DNA of 64,000 bases from Flavivirga spongiicola (GCF_030540825.1 NZ_JAUOEO010000001.1:3175001-3239000); one strand, 5' to 3'. Numbered from the stretch's first letter, positions 9,065 to 18,946 are shown. Made by a program: numbers and translations. The notes: a model not told the origin generated them from the letters alone.

Positions 9065-10153
9065 ATGCAAGAAACATTCACTCAAAAATCTGAGCTTAAA
9101 AAATCCTGTATCAACTGTGGTGCGGAGCTTACTTATGCTCCGGGCACTACTTCACTTACATGTGATTATTGTAACTATGAGCAGGAAATTCCTGTTTCAG
9201 AAAATAGTTTTGAAGAGCTAGAACTTGTAAAATACCTTAATAAAATGGGAGGGCAGTCGCATAGTGAGCAAATTACCATGCTACAATGTAAAAACTGCGG
9301 TGCCAATCAACATGTTGAAGAAAACTACAAGTCGTTGCATTGTGTTTATTGTAGTATGCCTCTTATTATTGAAGACGCTTATAAAGAAGATTGGATTTTG
9401 CCGGGGGCTGTTGTTCCTTTTCAGATAACGCAAGAAAAAGCGCATCAAATTTTTAAAAATTGGGTCGCTAGCCTATGGTTTGCTCCCAACAATTTAAAAA
9501 AGGCTGCTTTAGATCCACAACATACTAAAGGACTGTACGCTCCCTATTGGACATTTGATGCCCAACTTTTTGCAACCTATATAGGGCAAAGGGGTGAGTA
9601 CTATTATGTAACAAAAACAGTAGGTTCTGGAAAAAATAGGCGTACTGTACAAGAGCGTAGAACACGTTGGTATCCTGCTTCTGGCAATGTAAGCGGATTT
9701 GTGGATGATACCTTGATTAAAGCTTCCAAACAAAAAACCGGTGTCATACCCTCAAAAGTGTCTCGATGGAACTTAAAACAACTACAACCTTTTAACAGTA
9801 GTTTTTTAGCTGGTTTTGTTACCGAAAAATATACCATCCCCCTAAAAGAAGGGCATTTAGTTGCTACAAATGAAGCCAAGACGATTGCCACCCGATGGGC
9901 TAAAAATGATATTGGCGGAGATACGCAACGCGTCTCTTCCATTAATATGCAGTTAAGCGAAGAGACTTTTAAACATATTTTATTACCTGTTTACATAAGC
10001 GCATACCAATTTAAAGGAAAACGATATAATTTCTTTGTAAATGGGCAAACAGGGGTATTGTCTGGGCAACGACCGTACTCATTCTGGAAGATTTTCTTTT
10101 TGGTACTAGGTATTCTAATTGTTATTGGAGTTATTGTGTTTTTTACAAACTAA
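9065..10153 (+). CDS. Double zinc-ribbon protein with C-terminal membrane anchor
   Basis: The protein has 362 residues. Two zinc ribbons occupy the N-terminus: CINCG...CDYC (residues about 14-40) and CKNCG...CVYC (about 76-100). The middle is a conserved globular region (LYAPYWTFDAQLFATYIGQRG), and one hydrophobic helix lies near the C-terminus (about 335-360), followed by a two-residue tail. Such proteins are sometimes mis-named PriA-like because of the ribbons, but no helicase motif is present. Paired with the SPFH/GYF gene just upstream, it is likely a membrane-tethered partner. Biochemical function is unknown. Confidence 0.75.
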   Translation: MQETFTQKSELKKSCINCGAELTYAPGTTSLTCDYCNYEQEIPVSENSFEELELVKYLNKMGGQSHSEQITMLQCKNCGANQHVEENYKSLHCVYCSMPLIIEDAYKEDWILPGAVVPFQITQEKAHQIFKNWVASLWFAPNNLKKAALDPQHTKGLYAPYWTFDAQLFATYIGQRGEYYYVTKTVGSGKNRRTVQERRTRWYPASGNVSGFVDDTLIKASKQKTGVIPSKVSRWNLKQLQPFNSSFLAGFVTEKYTIPLKEGHLVATNEAKTIATRWAKNDIGGDTQRVSSINMQLSEETFKHILLPVYISAYQFKGKRYNFFVNGQTGVLSGQRPYSFWKIFFLVLGILIVIGVIVFFTN

Positions 10154-10158
10154 AATCA

Positions 10159-10350
10159 ATGAAAACTATTTGTAGTAGGTGATATTTTAGAAGGGTTAAA
10201 AGCCTTACAAGAGGATTTGGAAAAGTTCCTTTTTTTACAAACGACAAATTTATTTTTTATAGGTGATAGTTTTGATGGTTGCAGTTAAAAGGATACCGCT
10301 CAAAAAAGTAGGTCTGTATATAAAACAATCATCTCAACTTATAAATGAGA
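10159..10350 (+). pseudogene. Relic of a Ser/Thr-phosphatase-type metallophosphoesterase
   Basis: An ATG at 10159 begins MKTI, then the frame breaks within a few codons. In the shifted frame one reads LFVVGDILEGLKALQ and, about 25 residues on, NLFFIGDSFDG, then a stop. Functional phosphatases of this family read FVVGDIHGGLKAL and LIFLGDYVDG, so both metal-binding motifs are present but damaged (His of GDIHG replaced, GDYVDG altered). No continuation is open further right. I read this as the decayed 5' part of a gene. It fills most of the 293 bases between the zinc-ribbon and helicase genes. Confidence 0.55.
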
Positions 10351-10446
10351 ATAGTAAGGTAAAAAGCTTATCCAAATTATTTAATTTTTTTAGTGTAAAA
10401 CTCGTAGTTGGTTTCTTATCTTTAATGCGTTTTTATAATAAACATA

Positions 10447-12891
10447 ATGATAGAAAATAAAGAACTGGATTTAGCTTGGGACTTTGTTAATAATACGGAT
10501 AGAAATGTATTTTTAACAGGGAAAGCAGGTACTGGGAAGACGACATTTTTGCATAAGTTGAAAATGAAATCTTTAAAGCGTATGGTAGTGGTTGCACCTA
10601 CTGGTGTGGCGGCTATTAATGCAAAGGGAGTGACCATACATTCGTTTTTTCAGATGCCTTTTGGTCCGCTTTTGCCAGATACAGACTTAAATAATACATC
10701 TTCTGGTTTTAATCGTAAGTTTAGCAAGACCAAAATAAACATCATTAAGTCTCTGGATTTGTTGGTCATTGATGAGATTAGTATGGTTCGTGCCGATTTA
10801 TTGGATGGTATTGATCGCGTTTTGAGACGTTTTAAGAGTAGAAATAAAGTATTTGGAGGTGTTCAATTATTAATGATAGGCGATTTACAACAGTTATCTC
10901 CTATTATAAAAGAAAATGAATGGGAATTACTAAAACCCTATTATAGAAACGGGTTCTTTTTTAGTAGTCAGGCGTATCTACAATGTCAAGCTATTACTAT
11001 AGAATTGAGTCATATTTTTAGGCAAGATAATCCTAAATTTATTAGCATTCTTAATGAGATCCGAACCAATACACTAACACAAGCCTCAGCTGATGAATTA
11101 AACAAACGCTACCAACCCGATTTTGTGCCAGATGAAAAAGAAGGTTATATATCCTTAACAACGCATAATAATAAGGCAGAACAGACCAATAATAGAGAAC
11201 TGGATAAACTAAAGAGTAAGACGTATACTTATGATGCTAGTGTTGAAGGTAAGTTTCCGGAATATGCCTACCCTAATAAAGAGAAACTAACTTTAAAGGT
11301 TGGTGCGCAAGTCATGTTTATAAAAAATGACAGTTCACCCGAAAAGCGCTATTTCAATGGAAAGATAGGAAAAGTGATTCACCTAGACAGAGATGAAGTG
11401 ATCGTACATTGTCAGGAAGATGATTTTAATATAGTGACCACACCAGAAATCTGGGAGAATATTAATTATACTGTTGATGCAGAAACCAAAGCCATTACCG
11501 AAAATAAAATAGGTGCTTATACGCAGATGCCTTTACGACTAGCATGGTCTATAACCATACATAAAAGCCAGGGACTAACCTTTGAAAAAGCTATTATCGA
11601 TGCTCAAGGTGCTTTTGCACATGGACAAACTTATGTGGCATTAAGCAGATGTAAATCTTTAGAAGGTTTGGTGCTAAATAGTAAAATAAATTCCAGTCAG
11701 ATTATTAGTGATAGTAATGTATTGTCTTTTAATAAAATGGCTGAAGAGAATCAACCAGACAAAGGTATATTACAAGCTTCTAAATCGGAATTTCAGTTGA
11801 ATTTAATAGCAGAATTATTCGATTTTTATAAGTTTCTCCATCCTATAGGACGTATACTTGATATTTATTATAAGAATAAAACCAGTATAGAGGGACAAGT
11901 AGAAGATCCTTTAGATACTATGAAATCTTGTGTTACAGAACTGTTAAAAGTAGCCAATGCATTTAAGGCACAACTAACCGCCCTATCTGAAACTTCTGAA
12001 GCGCCTGAATCGAGTGAAGCGCTTCAAGAACGGTTTATTAAAGCGATCAACTATTTCAGTGTCCAGACAAAAGAGCGTATAAGCCCCGCTATAAAATCCT
12101 TTGGTTTTACTACGGACAACAAGACGATTGAAAAAGATATGCTTAAACAGTTTGACACTCTAGAAGAATTGTTGACGAGCAAGCTCTTGTATTTTGAAGG
12201 TTTAACAACTGGTTTTAATGTGATCACCTTTTTAGAATTACGTGCTAAATCCGTTTTTCTTGCTAAAGACAAACCTAAGAAACCTAGAAAAACAATTATT
12301 GATGGGACGACCAATATTGAGTTATTTGAGTTATTACGTGAGCTACGAAACAGTATAGCTAAACGAGAAGATTTGGTGCATTTTCAGGTGTTTACACAGA
12401 AAGCTTTATACGACATGTGCGAAACCTTACCAACGAATAAGCAAGAACTAAAACAAGTTAACGGTATGGGGAAGGTGCGGGTTGAAAAATATGGAACCGC
12501 CATTTTAGAAGTGATTAGAACCTATTGTGACGAGAACGATATTGAAACTTCTGATGCTAGTGAGATAGATCTTTTTGAGAAACCAAAACCAAAGCGAAAA
12601 AAAGGCGATACTAAAAAGATTTCCTTAGACTTATTTAAAATGGGAAAATCTGCTGAAGCAATCGCTTTAGAACGTGACTTGAATGTGAATACCATTACAG
12701 GGCATTTGGCAAGCTTTATATCTTCAGGCGAAGTAAAAATAACCGATTTGATCTCCGAAGTTCATTATGAAGAACTAAAAAACATTATCCCCAAAACAAA
12801 GTTTGAAAATCTCTCTGATTTAAAACACCAAGTAGATGCTAAGTATAGTTATGGAGAATTGCGTTTGGTGCTTGACGATTTGTATAAGTAA
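10447..12891 (+). CDS. PIF1/RecD-like helicase with HRDC and helix-turn-helix tail
   Basis: The protein has 814 residues. Walker A is GKAGTGKTT (25-33), Walker B is VIDEISM, and the superfamily 1 C-terminal motif is AWSITIHKSQGLTF followed by YVALSRCKS, typical of PIF1/RecD-type 5'-3' helicases. After the helicase core come a helical linker, an HRDC-like domain (ELLRELRNSIAKRE, then VNGMGKVRVEKYG, about 620-690) and a C-terminal winged-helix or RQC-like segment (SLDLFKMGKSAEAIALERDL, about 720-814). This architecture is common in Bacteroidota and is presumed to act in DNA repair or secondary-structure resolution. It stands alone; the relic upstream is unrelated. Confidence 0.85.
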   Translation: MIENKELDLAWDFVNNTDRNVFLTGKAGTGKTTFLHKLKMKSLKRMVVVAPTGVAAINAKGVTIHSFFQMPFGPLLPDTDLNNTSSGFNRKFSKTKINIIKSLDLLVIDEISMVRADLLDGIDRVLRRFKSRNKVFGGVQLLMIGDLQQLSPIIKENEWELLKPYYRNGFFFSSQAYLQCQAITIELSHIFRQDNPKFISILNEIRTNTLTQASADELNKRYQPDFVPDEKEGYISLTTHNNKAEQTNNRELDKLKSKTYTYDASVEGKFPEYAYPNKEKLTLKVGAQVMFIKNDSSPEKRYFNGKIGKVIHLDRDEVIVHCQEDDFNIVTTPEIWENINYTVDAETKAITENKIGAYTQMPLRLAWSITIHKSQGLTFEKAIIDAQGAFAHGQTYVALSRCKSLEGLVLNSKINSSQIISDSNVLSFNKMAEENQPDKGILQASKSEFQLNLIAELFDFYKFLHPIGRILDIYYKNKTSIEGQVEDPLDTMKSCVTELLKVANAFKAQLTALSETSEAPESSEALQERFIKAINYFSVQTKERISPAIKSFGFTTDNKTIEKDMLKQFDTLEELLTSKLLYFEGLTTGFNVITFLELRAKSVFLAKDKPKKPRKTIIDGTTNIELFELLRELRNSIAKREDLVHFQVFTQKALYDMCETLPTNKQELKQVNGMGKVRVEKYGTAILEVIRTYCDENDIETSDASEIDLFEKPKPKRKKGDTKKISLDLFKMGKSAEAIALERDLNVNTITGHLASFISSGEVKITDLISEVHYEELKNIIPKTKFENLSDLKHQVDAKYSYGELRLVLDDLYK

Positions 12892-12935
12892 TAAGCGTTT
12901 AAGGGGGGAATTATACTTTAAAATGTGCTTTAGTA

Positions 12936-13034
12936 TATATGTGTAAATCTATATACACATTTTAAGTGCTTCTTTATATAAAAGGTGTACTTGCGAATAC
13001 CTGTGTTCATGTAAGTATGCGAGAGCATATTTAC
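12936..13034 (+). repeat. Structured dispersed repeat, copy 1
   Basis: This stretch lies just downstream of the helicase gene. It contains a hairpin with stem 12939-12945/12954-12960 and, 50 bases on, a second hairpin with stem 13011-13020/13025-13034 closed by a GAGA tetraloop. A diverged copy with both hairpins is at 22402-22496. In the second hairpin several pairs differ between copies but remain paired (G-C against A-T at 13019/13026, A-T against G-T, T-A against T-G), so structure is kept while sequence drifts. Function is unknown. Confidence 0.6.
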
Positions 13035-13364
13035 GCTCAAATGTCATCGTTTGAAATTTCAAAAGGTTCTAACCTAGTCACAAAAAAAATCTCAAAGCTA
13101 GGCGCAAAAGAATAATCCGAATCTTTAAGATAAATACAAGTAGACTTACTATATTTTAGCCATAATTGCCACTGCAAATTTTTGATTTGTTTCTAAAGTT
13201 ACATTGCTTTGCCACCTAACTAATTTGGAATTATTGCAAATAATATTTATAATGCAAGTGAAGATGTTTAATTAATTTGTTTTATTTAGATTTGTTCACG
13301 TTGAAATTAGAAGTTTAGGTTAATTAGTTTTTCGGCTAATTTGGTATAGCTATCAATATTTAAT
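13035..13364. other. Intergenic stretch upstream of sigma-factor relic
   Basis: This is AT-rich DNA with no gene that I can support. It presumably carries the original promoter of the sigma-factor gene, because the intact copy further right is preceded by a broken copy of itself rather than by a normal upstream region. Confidence 0.4.
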
Positions 13365-13575
13365 AAAGTTCCTTTTAGATTCTATTGAAGAAATATTTTT
13401 TAAAAAAAATATAAAGAACTATGCATGCTGTCCTAAGTTATTATTTATAGGATATTAATGAGGCAAAGGATACAGTTCAGGATGTTTTTGTAAAAATAAT
13501 TGAACAAAACAAACTGAAAGAATTAAAAAATAGTGAAAGTTATTTTAAAAAAGCAGTACATAACAATATTAAAGA
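13365..13575 (+). pseudogene. Truncated, frameshifted duplicate of the ECF sigma-factor 5' end
   Basis: This copies, at an offset of 210 bases, the beginning of the intact sigma gene that follows. TCTATTGAAG at 13381 matches the same bases at 13591. The match continues through GTTCAGGATGTTTTTGTAAA and GAATTAAAAAATAGTGAAAG with few changes, then stops before region 4. Small insertions (four extra bases net before the shared AATGAGG) break the frame, and the position equal to the TTG start is TTA. It therefore cannot encode a sigma factor. It is a direct tandem partial duplication. Confidence 0.85.
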
Positions 13576-13584
13576 AGACTCTTT

Positions 13585-14127
13585 TTGGATTCTATTGAAG
13601 AAATATTTAGAAAAAACTATAAAGAACTGTGCATTCTGTCCTATTATTATTTAAAGGACATTAATGAGGCAAAAGATGTCGTTCAGGATGTTTTTGTAAA
13701 AATAATAGAGCAAAACAAACTGAAGGAATTAAAAAATAGTGAAAGTTATTTTAAAACAGCTGTGCGTAACACCAGTTTAAAAAGAATCCAAAAGAGGAAG
13801 AAAACGGATACGCTCTCTAACCACAATCTTTTTTATAATCCAGCCAATACAGAAGAACAAGAAGCCATAGCGCTTAAGAATAAAATAGAATTATATAAAC
13901 AAATAGATTTACTACCAGAACAATGTAAAAATGTATTTTTATTATGTGTGTTAAACGACCTTAAGTATAAAGAAGCGGCAGAGGTCTTAAAAATATCGAT
14001 TAACACGGTAAAAACTCAAATGAAAAAAGCATTTAAAATTTTAAGATCTTCATTAAAAGATACGCATTTACTACTCTTTTTATTTTCTCAAGAAAAGATT
14101 TATTCTAAAAAAATAAAATTAAGTTAA
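13585..14127 (+). CDS. ECF sigma factor (FecI/SusC-associated type)
   Basis: The protein has 180 residues. Region 2 is IFRKNYKELCILSYYYL then DVVQDVFVKIIEQ; region 4 is LPEQCKNVFLLCVLND then AAEVLKISINTVKTQMKKA, a helix-turn-helix that reads the -35 element. It is the first gene of a sigma/FecR/SusC/SusD locus and should be held by the FecR protein encoded next until the outer-membrane receptor signals. Start: an in-frame TAA lies at 13570-13572 and the only usual initiator before the conserved region is TTG at 13585, giving MDSIEEIF. The DNA upstream is a broken copy of the gene itself, so its promoter region has been rearranged. Confidence 0.85.
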   Translation: MDSIEEIFRKNYKELCILSYYYLKDINEAKDVVQDVFVKIIEQNKLKELKNSESYFKTAVRNTSLKRIQKRKKTDTLSNHNLFYNPANTEEQEAIALKNKIELYKQIDLLPEQCKNVFLLCVLNDLKYKEAAEVLKISINTVKTQMKKAFKILRSSLKDTHLLLFLFSQEKIYSKKIKLS

Positions 14128-14198
14128 AAAAACATCACCCTAAATTTAAGTTATGGGTCTTATTAGTATAACAATAAGATCATTTAGATTAGGTTGAG

Positions 14199-15371
14199 GT
14201 GAGAAATATAGATGTCATATTTAAAAAGTTAAGAAATAATCTAACTCCAGAGGAAGAGATTATATTCCAAGAGTGGCTTAAAAGTTCTAATGTAAACGAA
14301 AGACTATACAAGCGGTTGCTTCAATTAAAAAATGAAGGAAGCGGGGCTTACGATATTTCAGAATTAGATGTAAATGCTGCTTGGAAAGCAATCCAAGAAA
14401 ATGTTAAGCCAAAACAAAAAAGCAAGGTTATTCCCTTTTATAAAAGAAAAGTGGTACAATATGCAGCAGCCGTGTTGGTAGGTATTCTTGCCACTAGTTA
14501 TATATTCAAGGGGGATTTATTTAGTAAACCTATTGAGGATTCGCCAATAATTGTAAAGACAAATATAATAGAAACCGGTACAGACAAAGCGGTGTTAACT
14601 TTAGGGGATGGTTCTGTAGTCGCATTAGAAAAAGGGCAAACATTCCAAAGTAATAATATAAAGAGTACAGGGGAAGAATTAGTTTATAATGCTGCGAACA
14701 CTACAAAAGAAGAAATCACATACAATTATTTAACGATCCCGCGTGGAGGGGAATGGTTAATTAAGCTTTCAGATGGCACACAAGTTTGGTTAAATTCAGA
14801 ATCGCAGCTTAAATACCCTACAAGTTTTGTTAAGGGAGAAAGTCGTAAAGTGGAATTGGTGTATGGTGAGGCTTATTTTGATGTGAGCCCAAGTACAGCA
14901 CATAATGGTTCAAAATTTATAGTCCACAATCAAAATCAGGACATCGAAGTGCTAGGTACAGAATTCAATATTAAAGCTTATAAAGACGAAACGAATATTT
15001 ATACAACTTTAGTAGAAGGTCTAGTGTTGATAAATCAAGAAGGTACAAAGCAAAAGTTATTACCTAACCAACAGTCGGTTTTAGATAAGAATACAAATAC
15101 TATAGAGGTTGCTAATGTAGATGTCTATAATGAGATCTCTTGGAAAGAAGGCATATTTAGTTTTGATGGTAAAACATTGAAAGAGATTATGAAAGTCATG
15201 TCCAGATGGTACGATATGGAAGTTGTTTTTATGAACAAAGACATTGAGGACGAAGAATTTGTTGGCGTATTAAGAAGAAATCGAGATATAAATAAAGTAT
15301 TATCTGGTATTAAAAGTTTTGGAACAATTAAAGATTATACCATTAGTGGTAAGAATGTCGTATTAAAATAA
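14199..15371 (+). CDS. FecR-family anti-sigma factor
   Basis: The protein has 390 residues, with a GTG start at 14199 (an upstream TTG is followed at once by a stop). The cytoplasmic N-terminus contains LTPEEEIIFQEWL, typical of Bacteroidota FecR. One membrane helix follows (about 87-106, VVQYAAAVLVGILATSYIF), then a periplasmic FecR domain (about 175-275, WLNSESQLKYP, GEAYFDV and VLGTEFNI) and a C-terminal DUF4974-like domain (SFDGKTLKEIMKVMSRWYD). It should bind the sigma factor inside the cell and the STN domain of the SusC-type receptor outside, passing a substrate signal inward. Confidence 0.9.
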   Translation: MRNIDVIFKKLRNNLTPEEEIIFQEWLKSSNVNERLYKRLLQLKNEGSGAYDISELDVNAAWKAIQENVKPKQKSKVIPFYKRKVVQYAAAVLVGILATSYIFKGDLFSKPIEDSPIIVKTNIIETGTDKAVLTLGDGSVVALEKGQTFQSNNIKSTGEELVYNAANTTKEEITYNYLTIPRGGEWLIKLSDGTQVWLNSESQLKYPTSFVKGESRKVELVYGEAYFDVSPSTAHNGSKFIVHNQNQDIEVLGTEFNIKAYKDETNIYTTLVEGLVLINQEGTKQKLLPNQQSVLDKNTNTIEVANVDVYNEISWKEGIFSFDGKTLKEIMKVMSRWYDMEVVFMNKDIEDEEFVGVLRRNRDINKVLSGIKSFGTIKDYTISGKNVVLK

Positions 15372-15440
15372 GAACAGAATTAATCTAATTTTTTAAATCA
15401 AAAAAGATTTAGATAAAGGAATGTTCGAACAAGAAAGGAA

Positions 15441-15476
15441 GCGAAGTAGAGAAATTTTCCGGTATCAAAACTTCGC
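15441..15476. promoter_or_regulatory. Short inverted repeat ahead of susC-like gene
   Basis: GCGAAGT and ACTTCGC form a seven-base stem with a 22-base loop in the 152-base gap between the FecR gene and the SusC-type gene. It has no T-tract, so it is more likely an mRNA leader structure or attenuator than a terminator. This is inference only. Confidence 0.3.
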
Positions 15477-15523
15477 CCCTATACTATGTATTAATTAATG
15501 TTTAACTAACACAAAGCAAATTT

Positions 15524-18500
15524 ATGAAAATTAAATTAACCACTGTCCGTTCCAATATTAGGAAACGGGTCTTATCTACAATTATGAAGACGTTCATCTT
15601 TTTATTTTGTACTACTGTTTTTAGTTTCAATACAGAGAATGTGTTTTCTCAAGAGAAAGTGAAAATCGATCAAGATCAATTGGCTACAATCGATCAAGTA
15701 TTTAAAATCATTCAAAACCAAACCGATTATGATTTTATTTACCCCAAAAGGCTATTTAAGAACAAGCCAAAGATTCAATTAAAAAAAGGTGAAGTTCTTA
15801 TAACAGAGTTATTGAAAAAAAGCCTATTAAATAATAATATGGATTTTGAATTATCCAATGGTAATATTGTGATAATTAAAAATGATGCGAAATTTAATAG
15901 TGTTAATTCTAAAGAAAATCAGGGCATTCAGGTATCAGGTATTGTTTCAGATATGTCTGGAGTACCCCTGCCTGGAGCCAATATTATAGAAAAAGGGACC
16001 AGCAATGGTACTCAAGCCGATTTTGATGGTAAATTCTCATTAAATGTAACGGATGCAAATGCGATACTTGTTGTTTCTTTTTTAGGGTTTGTTACTCAGG
16101 AAATTGCAGTCAACAACCAAACAAATGTTTCTATAATACTTGAAGAATCTACAAGCCATCTAGAAGAAGTTGTGATAATTGGCTATGGTCAGCGTACTAG
16201 AAAAACAACCACAGGAGCAGTTGGACAAATTTCGGGAGAGGTGTTAGAGGAAAGACCTATAACAAATGTGATTAATGGTTTGCAGGGTGCAGTCCCAGGT
16301 CTAACAATCAATAGGTCAAGTGGAAGACCAGGAGGAGAAGGCTACTCTATAAATATAAGAGGTACTAACTCTATAAATGATGGTGGGAATTCACCTCTTA
16401 TATTAATTGATGGTGTAGAAGGAGATATTAACTTATTAAACCCTAACGATGTTAAGTCTACTACCGTTTTAAAAGATGCTTCGGCAGCAATTTATGGAGC
16501 TAGAGCAGCTGGAGGGGTTATACTTATTACTACAAAAACCGGAAGAAAAAATCAAGCTCCACAAGTTACTTTAACTACCAATTATTCTACGAATGTTAGA
16601 TCTAATTTAACAGAACGAGTAAACTTAAGACAATGGGTAGAAATGGACTGGGAAGCAAAAACGGCTGCTGGTGCATCTCCCCAGTTTGCAGGCGGAGGAA
16701 CTTTAGATGAAGTTTTAGCAAAAATTGATGCTGGGGCTGAACCTGATGATATTGGCGGAAACGCTTTTTTGTTTTATAAACTAGAAGATTGGGACAAAGC
16801 CCTTTTTGATGATGGGACACAAAAAAGTCACAATGTTACTATAAGCGGTGGTGGAGAACGTTCAGATTATTTAGCATCTGCTGGATTTACTAGAACGGAC
16901 GGAATATTAAGTAATGCCTGGGATTCTAATGAGCGTATTAATTTCCGTTTTAATCATGGTTACAATCTTACAGATCGTTTGCGATTAGAAACTAAGATTA
17001 GTTACGACCGTAATAGAAATTTAGAAGGTGCTGCTACTTCCAATAACATTTTTGCATTGAGAAATAGAGTTTTTACCTGGCTTCCTATATTTAGTCAATC
17101 TGGAGAGAACTATGTAACCCAATGGGGTTTTGGAAATCCTAGGCAACGAGCTAACAGAGATCAAGGTAAAAGAACTAGAATTTCGGAAGTATTAAGAGGG
17201 AATTTTTTACTAAACTATAAGATTACTGATGGTTTGAAGATTTACACTCAGGCTGCTATAAATAGAGGTGTTAACACTGGTAAAGATTTTAATGCGATTA
17301 GTTTAAGATGGAATTATAATGATACCTCTTCTGGAAGTACAAGGTCAAGGAATAGTTTAACGCAATCATCATCAGAGTCTACTTATAAAAACTTCACAGC
17401 ATATTTAGATTATCATAAGCAATTCGGGAATAAACATGATATAGGTTTAACAGCTGGAGCAAGTCATGAAGAAAATGAAAATAGTGGTTTTTGGGCAAGT
17501 AGACAGGATTTTTCACAAACAGAAGTATTGAGCTTAAACTTAGGTGATACCGAAAACATGGAGAATGGAGCAAATGCTAGTCATTGGGCTATAAGATCAT
17601 TTTTTGGAAGATTAACATATACTTTTAACTCAAAATATATTGCGGAAATAAATTATCGTAGAGATGGAACCTCCGTATTTTCTCCGGACAAAAGATGGGG
17701 TGATTTTGGAGGCGTAAGTCTAGCTTGGTTAGCCTCAGAAGAAAAGTTTATTAAAAACCTAAATATTTTTGATCATTTAAAAATTAGGGCATCACAAGGA
17801 ACGACTGGAAATCAAAACTTAAGTACTGGAAACCTTTACGATTATATTGCACTTATCAATATTGGTGGCCAATACCCGTTTGGTGATGGAGAACAAGCTC
17901 AAAGTGCCTCAGAAGCAGGTATCGTATCACAGAACAGAACATGGGAAGATATAAAAACAACTAATATTGGAATTGACTTCTCTTTTTTAAACTCTAAGTT
18001 GTCAGGTTCATTCGATATTTTTAAAAAGGAAAACGACAACATGTTATTAGGGGTTAACTTACCTTCCGTTTTAGGAGGAGCTGCTCCAGCTCAAAACATA
18101 GGGAGTTTAGAAACCAAAGGTTTTGAATTAAGCTTAAATTGGAAGGATACAGTTTCCGAAGATTTTTCATATAGTATTGGTGTGATTTTAAGTGACAATA
18201 CCAATAAGTTAATAGATTTAGATGGAAGAGATCGTGTAAGTGATACAAGAGAAGGGTATCCGTTAGGCACTATTTTTGGTTGGGCCTGGGATGGTATTAT
18301 CCAAAATCAAGTCGAACTAAACGAGTATAAAAAGCTTGAAAACATCCCGGCCGATATAGCTATTGGTGATGCGCGATATAAAGATTTAAATGGAGACGGT
18401 AGAATTTCTACTTATGATGATGATGGTAATGATGCCGATATTATAAATTTAGGAACCAATACATCACGATATAACTTTGGTATCAATTTAGCAGCAAATT

Positions 18501-18946
18501 ATAAAAATTTCGATTTTAGCACCTTTGTTCAAGGTGTTGGAAAAAGATCAATCTTTTATAGTGGTAGTTTTTCTATTCCTTTTCAACAGCCTTGGTGGCA
18601 GCCGTTAAGAAGATTTTATCAAAATACATGGCAACCAGAGAATCCAACAGCAAAATATCCAAGACTTACAACCGGAGGTACGAGGGAGTGGAATTATAGA
18701 ACATCTGAGAATACTAGAGTAAGTGGCGCCTACGCTAGATTTAAAAATATTACCCTAGGTTACTCCATACCTACAGATGTCTTAGAAAAAGTAGGAATAA
18801 GTAGCTTGAGATTTTATTTAAGTGGAGAGGATTTATTTACTATAGATGCTGTAGATGGCGGATATGATGCAGAAAATACAAATGGGTCAGCCGATTTTTA
18901 TCCTTATACCAAACGCTATTCTTTAGGTTTAACTTTAACATTCTAA
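15524..18946 (+). CDS. SusC/RagA TonB-linked outer-membrane receptor with STN domain
   Basis: The protein has 1140 residues. Order: signal peptide; STN domain (about 45-115, ATIDQVFKIIQNQTDYDFIY), the part that touches FecR in transducing receptors; carboxypeptidase-regulatory-like beta domain (about 135-215, GIVSDMSGVPLPGANI); TonB plug (about 225-340, SINIRGTNSINDGGNSPLIL and VLKDASAAIYGARAAGGVI); then a long beta-barrel ending YSLGLTLTF, a typical C-terminal signature. It imports an oligomeric nutrient with the SusD lipoprotein encoded three bases later. The STN domain and the preceding sigma/FecR pair indicate substrate-induced transcription of the operon. Substrate is unknown, because no glycosidase or peptidase accompanies it. 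Confidence 0.95.
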   Translation: MKIKLTTVRSNIRKRVLSTIMKTFIFLFCTTVFSFNTENVFSQEKVKIDQDQLATIDQVFKIIQNQTDYDFIYPKRLFKNKPKIQLKKGEVLITELLKKSLLNNNMDFELSNGNIVIIKNDAKFNSVNSKENQGIQVSGIVSDMSGVPLPGANIIEKGTSNGTQADFDGKFSLNVTDANAILVVSFLGFVTQEIAVNNQTNVSIILEESTSHLEEVVIIGYGQRTRKTTTGAVGQISGEVLEERPITNVINGLQGAVPGLTINRSSGRPGGEGYSINIRGTNSINDGGNSPLILIDGVEGDINLLNPNDVKSTTVLKDASAAIYGARAAGGVILITTKTGRKNQAPQVTLTTNYSTNVRSNLTERVNLRQWVEMDWEAKTAAGASPQFAGGGTLDEVLAKIDAGAEPDDIGGNAFLFYKLEDWDKALFDDGTQKSHNVTISGGGERSDYLASAGFTRTDGILSNAWDSNERINFRFNHGYNLTDRLRLETKISYDRNRNLEGAATSNNIFALRNRVFTWLPIFSQSGENYVTQWGFGNPRQRANRDQGKRTRISEVLRGNFLLNYKITDGLKIYTQAAINRGVNTGKDFNAISLRWNYNDTSSGSTRSRNSLTQSSSESTYKNFTAYLDYHKQFGNKHDIGLTAGASHEENENSGFWASRQDFSQTEVLSLNLGDTENMENGANASHWAIRSFFGRLTYTFNSKYIAEINYRRDGTSVFSPDKRWGDFGGVSLAWLASEEKFIKNLNIFDHLKIRASQGTTGNQNLSTGNLYDYIALINIGGQYPFGDGEQAQSASEAGIVSQNRTWEDIKTTNIGIDFSFLNSKLSGSFDIFKKENDNMLLGVNLPSVLGGAAPAQNIGSLETKGFELSLNWKDTVSEDFSYSIGVILSDNTNKLIDLDGRDRVSDTREGYPLGTIFGWAWDGIIQNQVELNEYKKLENIPADIAIGDARYKDLNGDGRISTYDDDGNDADIINLGTNTSRYNFGINLAANYKNFDFSTFVQGVGKRSIFYSGSFSIPFQQPWWQPLRRFYQNTWQPENPTAKYPRLTTGGTREWNYRTSENTRVSGAYARFKNITLGYSIPTDVLEKVGISSLRFYLSGEDLFTIDAVDGGYDAENTNGSADFYPYTKRYSLGLTLTF

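Noticed and set aside
10263..10460. A 65-codon open frame before the helicase
   Set aside because: It overlaps the phosphatase relic and the helicase start, has no family and poor codon pattern.
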